A DNA stretch of 64,000 nt from an uncultured Saprospiraceae bacterium (GCA_937995755.1 CALKJD010000094.1:1-64000), one strand, 5' to 3'. Shown: positions 7,644 through 18,987, numbered from the stretch's first letter. Notes: generated from the sequence alone by a model not told the origin. A program made the numbers and translations.

Positions 7644-9515
7644 ATGAAATTAGCATTACCATTATTCATAGCGATGCTTACGCTTAGCATCAGTTCTACT
7701 ATATCTGCTCAAGCTGATCGCTGGCAACAATCTATCAAGTATAAGATGGATATTGATATGGATGTGAAAAAGAATCGATATAAAGGAAAGCAGTACATTC
7801 AGTATGTCAATAACTCGCCTGATGCTTTGGACAAAGTGTTTTATCATATGTACTTCAATGCTTTTCAACCTAATAGCATGATGGATATGAGATCACGAAC
7901 CATATCAGATCCAGATAGGAGAGTGGGCAGTCGAATAGCTTCTCTTAAAGAAGACGAAATAGGATATATCAAAGTTAAAACTCTGAAGCATCAAGGTAAG
8001 AAGGTGAAATATGAGATGGTAGGTACGATCTTAGAAGTGACGCTCAATGAACCTATAGAACCAGGAAGCAGTACATTGTTTGAGATGGACTACGAAGCTC
8101 AGGTGCCCTTACAAGTACGCAGGTCTGGACGTGATAGTGCAGAAGGCGTAAGATTTTCTATGTCGCAATGGTATCCTAAGATGGCCAATTACGATTACCA
8201 AGGATGGCATGCTAACCCATATGTAGGTAGAGAGTTTTACGGTATATGGGGAGATTTCGATGTCACTATTCATATAGATAAGAAGTATGTGGTAGGAGCT
8301 ACTGGTCAACTTCAAAATATGGATGAAATTGGGTATGGCTATGGCTCAGGTAAGTCGAAGAGTAAGAATGGAAAAATCACGTATAAATTCTTAGCGGAAA
8401 ACGTACATGATTTCGCATGGGGAGCCGATCCTGATTATACTCATGAAACATACCAAGTGATGGATGGTCCATTGCTACACTTTCTTTATCAGCCAGGAGA
8501 AAACACAACTGAGAACTGGCAAAATCTGCCCAAGGCAATGGCTAGAGCTTATAAGTGGATGAGCGCAAGATATGGTAAGTATCCTTATGATAATTACTAC
8601 TTTGTACAAGGTGGAGATGGTGGAATGGAATACCCACAGCTTACACTTATTACAGGTGAGCGTAGCTATGGAAGTCTAGTAGGTGTGTCTATACATGAGT
8701 GGATGCACAGTTGGTACCAGATGGTGCTTGCGACTAATGAAGCGCTCTATCCTTGGATGGATGAAGGCTTTACATCATTCGGAAGTACCGAGACAATGGA
8801 TTACCTTAAGAAAGAAGGACTGGTGCCAGGTGAAGTAGCAGACAACCCTTTTCTAGGAACATTCAACGGACAAGCTAATATTGCACTTAGTGGAATGGAG
8901 GAGCCGCTCTCAACACACGCAGATCATTATACTACTAACAGAGCTTATGGTGTAGGATCTTATGTCAAAGGACAAGTTTTTCTCAAGCAACTAGAATATG
9001 TAATCGGTAAAGAAGCTTTCGATAAAGCGCTCTTAGACTATTACGAAACTTGGAAATTTAAACATCCTAATCCCAATGATTTTATCAGAGTATTTGAGAA
9101 GAATAGTGGCTTAGAGCTGGATTGGTATAAAGAATATATGGTCAATACTACGCACTATGTGGACTATGCAATAGATACTATTATTTATGATGGAGACGCA
9201 GAAGTAGTGCTTTCAAAAATAGGTGTAATGCCTATGCCATTAGATGTATTGGTGGAAGGTGAAAATGGATCAAAAATGATGTTTAATATTCCGTTACAAA
9301 TTATGCGTGGTGCTAAACCTAATGATAGTGGTATGGAAAAATATCAGGTGCTTGAGGATTGGCCATGGACTCACCCTACATACTCACTAATATTACCTAA
9401 GAAATTTGGAAAAATTAAGCAAGTGACTATCGATCCAAATTATGGAATGGTAGACGTAGATCGTAATAATAACTTATGGCCGAGACAAGAGGTGATGAGT
9501 GAAGGCGAAAAGTAA
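7644..9515 (+). CDS. Secreted M1 family zinc aminopeptidase-like metallopeptidase
   Basis: Exported zinc peptidase of 623 residues. I place the start at ATG 7644, because the N-terminus MKLALPLFIAMLTLSISSTISAQA is then a clean signal peptide; a TTG start seven codons upstream is less likely. The zinc site HEWMH followed by Glu after exactly 18 residues (HEXXH-X18-E, in WMDEGFTSF) is intact, and GGMEYPQ replaces the classical GAMEN exopeptidase motif, as is usual in the Bacteroidota branch. The N-terminal part is the M1 beta-sandwich; a tail of about 100 residues follows the helical domain. No T9SS sorting domain is seen, so a periplasmic location is likely. A terminator follows. Confidence 0.92.
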   Translation: MKLALPLFIAMLTLSISSTISAQADRWQQSIKYKMDIDMDVKKNRYKGKQYIQYVNNSPDALDKVFYHMYFNAFQPNSMMDMRSRTISDPDRRVGSRIASLKEDEIGYIKVKTLKHQGKKVKYEMVGTILEVTLNEPIEPGSSTLFEMDYEAQVPLQVRRSGRDSAEGVRFSMSQWYPKMANYDYQGWHANPYVGREFYGIWGDFDVTIHIDKKYVVGATGQLQNMDEIGYGYGSGKSKSKNGKITYKFLAENVHDFAWGADPDYTHETYQVMDGPLLHFLYQPGENTTENWQNLPKAMARAYKWMSARYGKYPYDNYYFVQGGDGGMEYPQLTLITGERSYGSLVGVSIHEWMHSWYQMVLATNEALYPWMDEGFTSFGSTETMDYLKKEGLVPGEVADNPFLGTFNGQANIALSGMEEPLSTHADHYTTNRAYGVGSYVKGQVFLKQLEYVIGKEAFDKALLDYYETWKFKHPNPNDFIRVFEKNSGLELDWYKEYMVNTTHYVDYAIDTIIYDGDAEVVLSKIGVMPMPLDVLVEGENGSKMMFNIPLQIMRGAKPNDSGMEKYQVLEDWPWTHPTYSLILPKKFGKIKQVTIDPNYGMVDVDRNNNLWPRQEVMSEGEK

Positions 9516-9546
9516 TTATTCGCTACAATAAATAATATTTTAGGAG

Positions 9547-9607
9547 AAGCCTAGATGTATTGCTTTACTGTTGATTCAGTAGGTGTTACTTCTAGGCTTT
9601 TATTTTT
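9547..9607 (+). terminator. Terminator after the M1 peptidase gene
   Basis: A 9-bp perfect stem (AAGCCTAGA with TCTAGGCTT) encloses about 35 nt that can form a small inner ACTG/CAGT hairpin, followed by a T-rich tract. The same stem sequence is reused in the terminator at 10621. Confidence 0.75.
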
Positions 9608-9687
9608 TATTGAATGATTTTTCACTTTAGAATAAGCATGCTTGAAGTGAGAGTTTTTGATAGAGTGAGCCGAATCACTACACTCAA

Positions 9688-9894
9688 TTAGTTATAAGAT
9701 ATTTCTGAATCAATATAGATAGGTTTCTTAGATCTAACTTTTCTCTTTTTAGAAATAGTAGTTTTGGGGTGTATGTTTTTTTTCTTCTTCCAAGGTAGTT
9801 TTCCTCTCATGATCATGGCAAAACCGATCAAGAAATGTATGGGCATAGTAAGCAGAATAGCTATGATAAGAGTCGCACTAAATTCTTTCTTCAT
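9688..9894 (-). CDS. Small single-pass membrane protein, hypothetical
   Basis: A 68-residue protein with one N-terminal hydrophobic segment (about residues 9-30) followed by a strongly basic tail with many Lys and Arg; I do not recognise a family. The case for a real gene rests on its promoter: an exact TAAATTTG box with a TTG element 23 bases further upstream, the same spacing as ahead of rimO. The ORF lies alone between two plus-strand genes. Inferred topology is a membrane anchor with a positively charged cytoplasmic tail. Confidence 0.55.
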   Translation of the reverse strand: MKKEFSATLIIAILLTMPIHFLIGFAMIMRGKLPWKKKKNIHPKTTISKKRKVRSKKPIYIDSEISYN

Positions 9895-10224
9895 GATGTT
9901 GATGTTTACACTTTTCTAATACTTCAAATTTATATTAGCATTGTAATCTGGGTGTCAATACTGAATTAAGTATGTGTGAAATGAGGTGGACTAATGTTAA
10001 ATAATTCGCTTTTCAATTTTCTTTCAGCATTAGATCATACTGCGTAGATTATACATTATTGAACTATGCTTATTTCTTAGCTCATCTTAGTGAGTCGATA
10101 TATTGTAATGCTCTATGATTTAGATCTAGATAATGAAAACACGTACAAACACTCTGCTTTAGTTGAGTCTGCCATTGTATTATTGTGTAAGAAATTTTTT
10201 GACAATTAAAACAACCCAATAATT
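9895..10224. other. Intergenic region between two small orphans
   Basis: The 330 bases hold the minus-strand promoter described separately and the upstream region of the 116-residue gene. No strict plus-strand -7 box and no further gene were found. Confidence 0.4.
9925..9958 (-). promoter_or_regulatory. Bacteroidota-type promoter (TTG-N23-TAAATTTG) for the small membrane protein
   Basis: On the minus strand TTG at 9958-9956 is followed after 23 bases by TAAATTTG (9932-9925), about 30 bases ahead of the start codon. This matches the phylum's -33/-7 consensus. Confidence 0.55.
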
Positions 10225-10575
10225 ATGAGCCATGTAATCTACAATGGAACACCTACACTTCCACACACATTTAATTATACACCGCACGGAGATGAACCCG
10301 TACTTCTTAGTTTTTCGGGTACAGCTTGGACGGGTATTACTAACTCTAAGATAGGATTAGAGCTTGTAGTCAATGGAACGGTAGTAAGTACAGCTGCAAT
10401 ATGGAGTAATGGTCCTGGAACGCATAGAGCGTTACAAACTGCTCTGACAACATTTACTTTTCCCTTTGTAGTAGATGTATCTAATGGTGTGATATCTCCA
10501 GTGTCGATTACTATTCGTGCCATTGCTGGGACTAATTTTGATCGGAATGATTATGTGACATTGGCTCACGTATAG
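10225..10575 (+). CDS. Hypothetical beta-rich protein
   Basis: A 116-residue protein without signal peptide or membrane segment; I do not recognise it. The composition (many Thr, Val, Ile, Gly and Asn in alternating hydrophobic strands, such as KIGLELVVNGTVVSTAAIW and SPVSITIRAIAG) points to a single beta-sandwich of the kind found in lectin-like or structural phage-tail-like proteins, but no motif decides this. It has its own strong terminator, which argues that it is an independently expressed gene. It has higher GC than its flanks. Confidence 0.65.
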   Translation: MSHVIYNGTPTLPHTFNYTPHGDEPVLLSFSGTAWTGITNSKIGLELVVNGTVVSTAAIWSNGPGTHRALQTALTTFTFPFVVDVSNGVISPVSITIRAIAGTNFDRNDYVTLAHV

Positions 10576-10620
10576 TTTATAGAATGTTGCTGACAATTGA
10601 ATAATATGTTAGCATTAATG

Positions 10621-10687
10621 AAGCCTAGATGTGGACTGTTATAGTATTTAAAATGCTGTAACGATTTTCATCTAGGCTTTAATTTTT
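10621..10687 (+). terminator. Terminator after the 116-residue hypothetical gene
   Basis: Perfect 11-bp stem (AAGCCTAGATG with CATCTAGGCTT) and a T-rich tail. The stem is the same sequence as that of the terminator at 9547, two bases longer. Confidence 0.8.
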
Positions 10688-10824
10688 GAATAATTAGTCC
10701 TTATGATTTTCTGAGTATTATTTATTCCTGATTTGATTTCATTTAGGTTCCTCTTTTAGAGACGTAAATCATATTGTTTCTAAAGGATTACATTAATAGA
10801 AATGAAAATGGAAGGTACTATAAA

Positions 10825-10859
10825 CAAAAAAGCAGCAAACCCAATTAAGGATTTACTGC
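10825..10859 (-). terminator. Terminator after the desaturase gene
   Basis: On the minus strand GCAGTAAATCC pairs with GGGTTTGCTGC (11 bp, two wobbles) around a 6-nt loop and is followed by a run of T (A-run at 10826-10831 on the plus strand). Confidence 0.8.
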
Positions 10860-10915
10860 AATTATATTGTGTGTTCATAATATGTACTTGAGCAGTACAC
10901 ATTTGTTTAATTGTG

Positions 10916-12016
10916 TTAGGCTGCCATTCCCATCTGTTCCATCATTCTGAACTCTTTGAATGTAATCATGCGATTGCTTTTTTCATCCCATAGTTTATGA
11001 GAGGCTAGCTTTAGACTTTCCCAAAATCCCATTACAGTGGTGTATTTATTAAGCCATGGATTCTCATTGATACATTGCTTAAGATTGTAATTCGGTATAG
11101 CTGGATTAAGGTGGTGAACATGATGGATTCCAATGTTACCAGTCAACCAGTTGAATACTCTAGGTACTTTATAGTATGAGCTACCTCTAAGGGCAGAAGT
11201 TACATAGTCCCATTTGTCTTTCCATGCTTTATACGCTTCTTCATGCTGATGCTGTACGTAGAAGAACCAGATAGCTATGATCGCAAAAGGAACCATAACA
11301 GCTGCATGTGTTACGAAGAATTTCCACCAGTTTAGAGTAAGCGCTAATACTACGAATATAGCAATGAGTGCTAAGTTATTCCAGATCAATGTCTTCTTCA
11401 CCTTTTTGAATTGTACCAAATCAATTAATGGTAATCTATTGTGTATAAGGATATAGTACAATGGACCGATTACAAACATGACTAAAGGAGATCTGTATAC
11501 TTTATATTTAAATCTTCCCCATTTGGATAATGCCGTATATTCCGCAACCGTCAAGGTATTGATATCTCCAATATCTCTAAGCTCTAGCATACCATTGTTA
11601 GCATGATGTACATGGTGTGATTTAGCCCAATACTTATAAGGTATCATACTGACCATACTACAACAAAAGCCAATGATGTTTCTTGCTTTATTGTTTTTGA
11701 GGAAAGATCTATGTCCACAATCGTGCTGTATGATAAAGATACGCACTAGAAAAAATGCATTGATCATACCCAAGCCAAACGTAATGAATACGCTATAATC
11801 ATAAGAGATATACATCAATATCCATAATGCTACGAAAGGTAAGAATGAGTTAAACATCTGCCTTATAGCTACCCCTGTCTTAGGTTTAGTATACTTAGAT
11901 AGTGATCTTACTAATTTATTAGGTATGTCTACATTGATAGACAGATCTTCTACAGTATTAGGATTAACGACTTCTATCGCTTCCTCTGTTTTTTTCTGTT
12001 CAATTATAGTGTTCAT
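10916..12016 (-). CDS. Membrane fatty acid desaturase
   Basis: Integral di-iron desaturase of 366 residues that introduces a double bond into membrane acyl chains. The three histidine boxes are HDCGH (residues 98-102), HHVHH (near 135) and HHVHH (near 310), with an additional QHQHEEAY segment between them; about four to six membrane segments lie around the boxes. This is the pattern of the DesA/FADS family in Bacteroidota. A terminator lies downstream and a long leader of about 400 bases lies upstream, in which an exact -7 box is found 137 bases before the start. Regiospecificity cannot be told. Confidence 0.92.
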   Translation of the reverse strand: MNTIIEQKKTEEAIEVVNPNTVEDLSINVDIPNKLVRSLSKYTKPKTGVAIRQMFNSFLPFVALWILMYISYDYSVFITFGLGMINAFFLVRIFIIQHDCGHRSFLKNNKARNIIGFCCSMVSMIPYKYWAKSHHVHHANNGMLELRDIGDINTLTVAEYTALSKWGRFKYKVYRSPLVMFVIGPLYYILIHNRLPLIDLVQFKKVKKTLIWNNLALIAIFVVLALTLNWWKFFVTHAAVMVPFAIIAIWFFYVQHQHEEAYKAWKDKWDYVTSALRGSSYYKVPRVFNWLTGNIGIHHVHHLNPAIPNYNLKQCINENPWLNKYTTVMGFWESLKLASHKLWDEKSNRMITFKEFRMMEQMGMAA

Positions 12017-12152
12017 TTGTATGCTTGTTTGCTTGTAACTTAATTAATACTCCTCAATTGAAAATGCAATTTCATGTAAATCACATTGCAAAAAAATAAG
12101 TATTGAACCTATACATATAACATTAATCAATATTATTGGTTCCGTTGATGCT

Positions 12153-12160
12153 CAAATATA
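12153..12160 (-). promoter_or_regulatory. Candidate -7 box (TATATTTG) for the desaturase gene
   Basis: An exact TAnnTTTG match on the minus strand, implying an untranslated leader of about 130 bases. No good -33 element was found. Confidence 0.35.
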
Positions 12161-12359
12161 GATATTGGTATGTATACTTTGAGTTTAATTAATGTCATAA
12201 TACATTTAAAAAATGCGAATATGACAATCAAAAGTAAAAATAGAGACTTTTTGGGTTCACTTTTACCATAATTCTGGCGCGTTGACCCCTGAGAATTAAT
12301 TAGTTAAAGAGAGATTTAATTAAACTTGCTCTCAGACTTAGACTTTTACTTAAATCCTC

Positions 12360-12367
12360 TAACTTTG
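12360..12367 (+). promoter_or_regulatory. Candidate -7 box (TAACTTTG) for pyrG
   Basis: An exact TAnnTTTG match 48 bases upstream of the pyrG start, leaving a leader of about 40 bases. No TTG at the right spacing. Confidence 0.45.
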
Positions 12368-12393
12368 TCATCCGTAATGAAATTTCCATCTAA

Positions 12394-14025
<1,632 letters not shown>

Positions 14026-14037
14026 GGAAGTAAGATT

Positions 14038-14568
14038 TTGAGAAAACTAAAATTACAAGAGCTCAATAGATTGGATGTGGAAGGGTATAAAGCCTCGACC
14101 AAGATTCCAGTAGTAGTAATCCTTGATAACATTAGATCTGCAATGAATGTAGGATCTGTGTTTCGTACATCTGATGCATTTGCCATAGAGCGGATGGTAT
14201 TGGTAGGGATTACCGCTACACCACCATCTAGAGAAATTACTAAGACGGCAATCGGAGCTACATCTTCTGTAGATTGGATTCATGTAGATGATGTTCAAGA
14301 TACACTTTTGGAGCTGAAGAAAGATGGTTATACCATAGCTTCGATAGAGCAAACTGATAGTTCACAATCCTTATTAGATTGGGATATTTCTACAGAGAGT
14401 AAGATTGCTATCGTAATGGGGAACGAAGTCGATGGCGTGTCTGATGAAGCTTTATCACTATCTGACCTAGCTATCGAAATACCACAATATGGTACAAAGC
14501 ATTCATTGAATGTATCTGTGTGCACCGGAGTGGTGTTATGGGAAGTGAGTCGTAAGATGAGAGGGTAG
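14038..14568 (+). CDS. SpoU/TrmH family RNA 2'-O-methyltransferase
   Basis: SPOUT-fold methyltransferase of 176 residues that uses S-adenosylmethionine to methylate a ribose 2'-OH in tRNA or rRNA. The three conserved motifs are visible: LDNIRSAMNVGSVFRT (motif 1, with the catalytic Arg), MGNEVDGVS (motif 2) and IPQYGTKHSLNVSVCTGVVLWE (motif 3). The start is TTG, with an AAGGAAG purine tract seven bases upstream; MRKLKLQELNR is the usual N-terminus in this phylum, which supports it over internal starts. It follows pyrG closely. The exact target nucleotide is not inferable. Confidence 0.88.
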   Translation: MRKLKLQELNRLDVEGYKASTKIPVVVILDNIRSAMNVGSVFRTSDAFAIERMVLVGITATPPSREITKTAIGATSSVDWIHVDDVQDTLLELKKDGYTIASIEQTDSSQSLLDWDISTESKIAIVMGNEVDGVSDEALSLSDLAIEIPQYGTKHSLNVSVCTGVVLWEVSRKMRG

Positions 14569-14647
14569 TCTAATAAAAAAAACGCTTCAGGCCATTGTTC
14601 TTATAGGTACTTCATCTCTGTTTCTATAGAATGAATGACTCCATTAT

Positions 14648-15079
14648 TTATTGAAAACTGTGTAATGTGAGTAGTATAGTGATCTCATTTTCATCATATG
14701 TACCAAAACATAACGGAAGTGAATCGTCAGAGCCATTATAGATATATGTGAAATCGGTTATCGCCACATCTTCGAATGCATTTCCATAAGGTGTGTTTTT
14801 AGAGGAGCCTACAAACACTTCCTTTTCATTACCGTTTAAATCTGTTGTCTTGATTAGTATGTCTAATTGACCCTCCCAGACGCATAAGGCGAGACATGGA
14901 CAGAATGAGTCAGTGGCAGATAAAAGTTCTATAGTCCTACCATCAGGCAAACATGCGGTAGAGCCCACAGTCATAAAGAAAGCCGCGTCAAATTGTACCT
15001 GTTCGCAAGAGACAGAGTCAGAAGATTTGCTGCAAGCTGCAAATGTTGCGATGGTAAAAAGAAGTACTAAAGTTCTCAT
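14648..15079 (-). CDS. Small Cys-containing lipoprotein, hypothetical
   Basis: Predicted lipoprotein of 143 residues. I choose the ATG at 15079 because MRTLVLLFTIATFAACSKSS is then a standard lipoprotein signal with the lipid-modified Cys at position 16; the longer ORF adds 14 polar residues before it. The mature part has several further cysteines (DSFCPCLALCVWEGQ), possibly disulfide-bonded, and a beta-strand pattern. The CxCxxxCxWxG cluster resembles a small domain frequent in Bacteroidota lipoproteins, but I cannot name it. It is convergent with the methyltransferase gene. Confidence 0.75.
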   Translation of the reverse strand: MRTLVLLFTIATFAACSKSSDSVSCEQVQFDAAFFMTVGSTACLPDGRTIELLSATDSFCPCLALCVWEGQLDILIKTTDLNGNEKEVFVGSSKNTPYGNAFEDVAITDFTYIYNGSDDSLPLCFGTYDENEITILLTLHSFQ

Positions 15080-15312
15080 GGTCTTATTAGTTGATCTATT
15101 GTTATAGACGTAAGGGGTCAATAGAAGGTTGGAGAATTACAAACTCTAATATCAGATTTTTAATTTTTGTAAGTTTCGCTTAGATATCAGTTTATGTTTA
15201 CCGGTGATTTTTGACGGTGAACGGTCTGTCAATTATGATCTTGATAAACCTATTATCTATGATCAATTCCCTATTTTCGTCGCCCTTTAGAAATTTTAAT
15301 TTGATATAGCGA

Positions 15313-18246
15313 GTGGAGAGAGTAATAGGACATACAATAGCATATGATTTGGAGTATCATGATCCTCTAGATCGTTATATTCCCCTGCCTAAGGTGGTGC
15401 AAGTGTACGAGTCCAATGATCTCGGAGTAGTACGTGCGGCAGCGATAGAGGATAATCTAGAAAGCTATGGTATAGAAATATCAGAGCATATCTCTAAAGC
15501 ATTGAAAATAATTAGTGATATACAACCTGATGCATTAGCCGAAAGATACAATAGAGGAAAGAAAAGAAAGTACCCAATAGATCACTTCCTAAAAGATAAA
15601 GAAGTAAAAATAGCGGTGCTGAGTACGGTCGATCGATTATTGGATCGATTCTATACATTGGTAGTAGAGCACAATATGCACCTCATCGAAGGAATAGAAC
15701 GTAAGGTGAGATTAGAGCAACTTCGGATAGATGTAAAGCCTTGTATTATTACTCCTAAATTGCATTTTGACAGAACACAATTAGGTATTAAGTATTCAAT
15801 GCAGATACAGCCTTTAGGAGAAAGAGCGATCAAGCCATTTCTAAGAGATATCAAAGTCTTATCTAATGATCAACCATGGCTTCTGATTAATTTTAAGTTG
15901 TATCGACTTACAGGTATCAATGGCAATAAACTGAAACCATTTATAGATAAAGAACACATCTTCGTTAAGAACGAAATAGCGATCGATTATTTCAAGAAAT
16001 TTATCGTGCCTATTGCGAGTAAGTTAGATGTAGTTACGACGGGTTTTGACGTGATCAAGCAATCAGATATTGAGCAAGTGAAGCTGCTTTCTACCTATGA
16101 TATATTCGCTGAGCAAATGGTAATGAGTGTCGAATTTGACTATGGTGCTAAGAAATTTTATCACCATGATAGTATAGATAAAGTATCAAGATTACACATC
16201 AGTGATGACCAGCAGATAAGTATCTATCAGACGATCAGAGATATGCAAGCGGAAAGTAGGTTTATGGATCGATTAGCTGGCTTGGGTTTGGTCACGAATG
16301 CCAATAAGAGATTAACCTTGTTGGATGAAGAAGATGGCTATGGCTTGATTCAGTTTTTGATAAAGAATAAAAAAGAAATTGCAGCGACTGGATGTCAATT
16401 AGAAACTCCTAAAGTAGATGGTAAAACGATATCTCTAGATCCATCAGAAATCTCAATTTATAAGTCAGCCAATAATGATTGGTTTGATGTAATGGGAGTA
16501 ATAGAGGTGGGAGATCAAAGTATCTCCATCGCACATCTATTACAGCACATCAAGGATGAAAATAGGTTTTATGAATTAGAAGATGGAAGCTACTTTATGA
16601 TTCCTCAAACTTGGATGACGAGATACAAAGAGTTGGCAAAATTTGGCGTAGGAGATGGCGATCAAGTAAGAGTGCGAAAAGCACAATATATGATTGTGGA
16701 CGAGATCGAAAATGAAGGGAGTGGAATGACCATGTCTACCGCTGATATAGTAGATCATACGGAGATAGAATATATACCTTCTGATAATCTTAAAGCCACA
16801 CTTCGACCGTACCAAACTGAAGGAGTGAAATGGCTCATAGGGCATCAACAAAATGGATTAGGAGCCTTGCTAGGTGACGATATGGGATTAGGAAAAACAT
16901 TGCAAACTATCGCGGTACTTAGTCATACAAAAGATCATTTAAAACGCAGTTCTAATACTGCAGCAAGTCAGCAAATGAGTTTGTTTGGCGAAGAGATACA
17001 AAATGAAATAAGTCCATTGAGGGCTTTGATCATATTGCCGGCAGCCTTAGTGTTTAACTGGTATAGTGAGATCAAGAAATTTAATCCTACGCTTCATACT
17101 ACTAGACACATCGGTTCTAAAAGATCTAAGAAAGCAAATGATATTGCGAACTTCGATATAGTACTCACGACTTATCAGACAGCTTTACGAGATATCAAGA
17201 TATTTGAGAAAGTGGATTGGGAATATATCGTGCTTGATGAAAGTCAGATGATCAAGAATAAAAACTCAAAACTATTCCAAGCGATCAATACACTTACAGC
17301 AATCAATAAAATTTCGCTTTCTGGTACTCCGATTGAAAATTCATTGTCAGACCTTTGGGCGCAGATGCAATTTATCAATGATGGAATGCTGGGGACGTTT
17401 AAGTTTTTTAAAGATAATTACCTCACTCCAATAGAGAAGCACAGAGACGAATCTGCGAGTGATGAATTGGCAAAATTAGTGCAGCCATATATCCTTAGAC
17501 GTACAAAAGAAGAAGTAGCCAAAGACTTGCCTGCGCTTACTGAAAAGATAGAATATATAGATCTCGAAAAGGATCAAAGTAAGATCTATGAAAAGGTAAA
17601 AAGTGGAACAAGGAACTACTTGCTTGGACTGGATGAAAGTGATAGTTCATACAGGTTTCATGTATTCGCAGCTTTGACCAAGTTGCGCCAGATTGCCAAC
17701 CATCCTATATTAGTGGATGAAGATTATGAAGGGGATCATGCCAAGTTAGATGTCATTACTAATCAGATGGATAGTTTAGTAAGAGCAGGTCATAAAGTAT
17801 TGATTTTTAGTTCGTTTACATCTATCCTCGATATATATAAGTCAGAGTGTGATAAGAACGATTGGAAGTACACATCTCTTACGGGTAGTGACAGCCAAAA
17901 GGCAAGAGAACAATCTGTCAGATCTTTTCAAGAAGATGCTGCGGTGTCGTTCTTTTTTATCTCCCTCAAAGCTGGTGGAGTAGGACTCAATCTTACTGCG
18001 GCTGATTATGTATTTATCCTAGATCCGTGGTGGAATCCATTCGCAGAAAAGCAAGCTATTGCTAGAGCGCATAGAATAGGTCAAGAAAAGCCGATTACGG
18101 TCATTCGTTATATTGCCAGAGATACGATCGAAGAAAAAATTCTAAAGCTTCAAGAGCAGAAGCAATCTCTCTCAGATGATATTTTAAAGTTTGAAACTGG
18201 AGATAAAAAACTAAGTGGTAATGATCTAGTTGGATTGTTGGATTAA
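15313..18246 (+). CDS. SNF2-family DEAD/DEAH-box helicase-like ATPase
   Basis: Large protein (977 residues) with an unassigned N-terminal half and a complete SNF2 motor in the second half. Motif I is GDDMGLGKT (about residues 520-528), motif II is LDESQMIKN (DESQ instead of DEAQ/DEAH), motif III is SLSGTPIENSLSDLW, and motifs V-VI are SLKAGGVGLNLTAADYVFILDPWWNPFAEKQAIARAHRIGQ in separate stretches. Such proteins translocate on double-stranded DNA and remodel DNA-protein complexes, including stalled RNA polymerase in the RapA branch. The start is GTG; an in-frame stop two codons upstream excludes an earlier start. No nuclease or methylase is adjacent, so a defence role is not indicated. Confidence 0.9.
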   Translation: MERVIGHTIAYDLEYHDPLDRYIPLPKVVQVYESNDLGVVRAAAIEDNLESYGIEISEHISKALKIISDIQPDALAERYNRGKKRKYPIDHFLKDKEVKIAVLSTVDRLLDRFYTLVVEHNMHLIEGIERKVRLEQLRIDVKPCIITPKLHFDRTQLGIKYSMQIQPLGERAIKPFLRDIKVLSNDQPWLLINFKLYRLTGINGNKLKPFIDKEHIFVKNEIAIDYFKKFIVPIASKLDVVTTGFDVIKQSDIEQVKLLSTYDIFAEQMVMSVEFDYGAKKFYHHDSIDKVSRLHISDDQQISIYQTIRDMQAESRFMDRLAGLGLVTNANKRLTLLDEEDGYGLIQFLIKNKKEIAATGCQLETPKVDGKTISLDPSEISIYKSANNDWFDVMGVIEVGDQSISIAHLLQHIKDENRFYELEDGSYFMIPQTWMTRYKELAKFGVGDGDQVRVRKAQYMIVDEIENEGSGMTMSTADIVDHTEIEYIPSDNLKATLRPYQTEGVKWLIGHQQNGLGALLGDDMGLGKTLQTIAVLSHTKDHLKRSSNTAASQQMSLFGEEIQNEISPLRALIILPAALVFNWYSEIKKFNPTLHTTRHIGSKRSKKANDIANFDIVLTTYQTALRDIKIFEKVDWEYIVLDESQMIKNKNSKLFQAINTLTAINKISLSGTPIENSLSDLWAQMQFINDGMLGTFKFFKDNYLTPIEKHRDESASDELAKLVQPYILRRTKEEVAKDLPALTEKIEYIDLEKDQSKIYEKVKSGTRNYLLGLDESDSSYRFHVFAALTKLRQIANHPILVDEDYEGDHAKLDVITNQMDSLVRAGHKVLIFSSFTSILDIYKSECDKNDWKYTSLTGSDSQKAREQSVRSFQEDAAVSFFFISLKAGGVGLNLTAADYVFILDPWWNPFAEKQAIARAHRIGQEKPITVIRYIARDTIEEKILKLQEQKQSLSDDILKFETGDKKLSGNDLVGLLD

Positions 18247-18252
18247 TGAGAG

Positions 18253-18987
18253 TTAATAATTTTTAGCATCAAATCTGAATGCAAAACGTAGACCTAGCTC
18301 AACTTGACTCATATTGCTTCCTTGTATATCCACTAATATGTTAGGATTAAGCCTAATTACGGAATTTGCATATTCTCTACCAAAATGATAGTTGTACATA
18401 GCATACGGATTGATCGTCAATAAGTTGCTAACACCAATATCTAATCCTACGGCTAATCCAATTTTATAAGAGATCGCATCTTCGCTAGCGGTAATAGTTT
18501 CTCCTTCTGGATTAATAACTGTGGGCAATGATGTATCGTAATGTGAAGTATAATAGCCCACTCCTGGAGACAATTCGAAGTAAAAACCTTTCTTAATCAA
18601 AGTGCTCTGATTAGAGAATGTAGGACAGTCACAGTCGCCTTCAAAATCCATAGGGTAGATTCGAGTATTCAGATTGAAGTAAATATGATTGTAGTCTATA
18701 CTTGCTTTTCCAGCCACTGCTTCTAAGTCAGTCTGACTATAGTTAAATCCCAATTCTGGTAAGAACTCAATTCTTGTAGTTTTAAGTCTAAACCAATAGT
18801 CTACTCCTAGTCCATATCCAGTGCTCAAGGCATCATCTATAAAACCTAGTTCAGATATAAGCTTAGCTTGATCATTGTCAATTCCGTTTTTGAGATACTT
18901 GGCTCTTATTCCGATTTGAGCAGTAGCAGAATGACCTATAAATATGAGGCCAATAAAGAAAATTATGGTTTGAAGGTATTGACGCAT
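18253..18987 (-). CDS. Outer-membrane beta-barrel protein (porin-family-like)
   Basis: Protein of 244 residues with a signal peptide (MRQYLQTIIFFIGLIFIGHSATAQIG) and alternating amphipathic strands ending in an aromatic-rich LGLRFAFRFDAKNY, typical of 8-10-stranded outer-membrane barrels. A CDCP loop near residue 118 may bind metal or form a disulfide. Its function is unknown. It converges on the helicase gene with only six bases between the stops. An exact TAAGTTTG box lies about 32 bases upstream. Confidence 0.8.
   Translation of the reverse strand: MRQYLQTIIFFIGLIFIGHSATAQIGIRAKYLKNGIDNDQAKLISELGFIDDALSTGYGLGVDYWFRLKTTRIEFLPELGFNYSQTDLEAVAGKASIDYNHIYFNLNTRIYPMDFEGDCDCPTFSNQSTLIKKGFYFELSPGVGYYTSHYDTSLPTVINPEGETITASEDAISYKIGLAVGLDIGVSNLLTINPYAMYNYHFGREYANSVIRLNPNILVDIQGSNMSQVELGLRFAFRFDAKNY

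Larger units (their letters stand above)
10576..10915. other. Convergent intergenic region holding two terminators
   Basis: Besides the two terminators described separately, one for each convergent gene, about 130 AT-rich bases remain between them in which I see nothing. Confidence 0.6.

Noticed and set aside
15313-18246. SNF2 helicase as part of a defence system
   Set aside because: No nuclease, methylase, DISARM or Dpd-like partner is adjacent; the neighbours are housekeeping or envelope genes.
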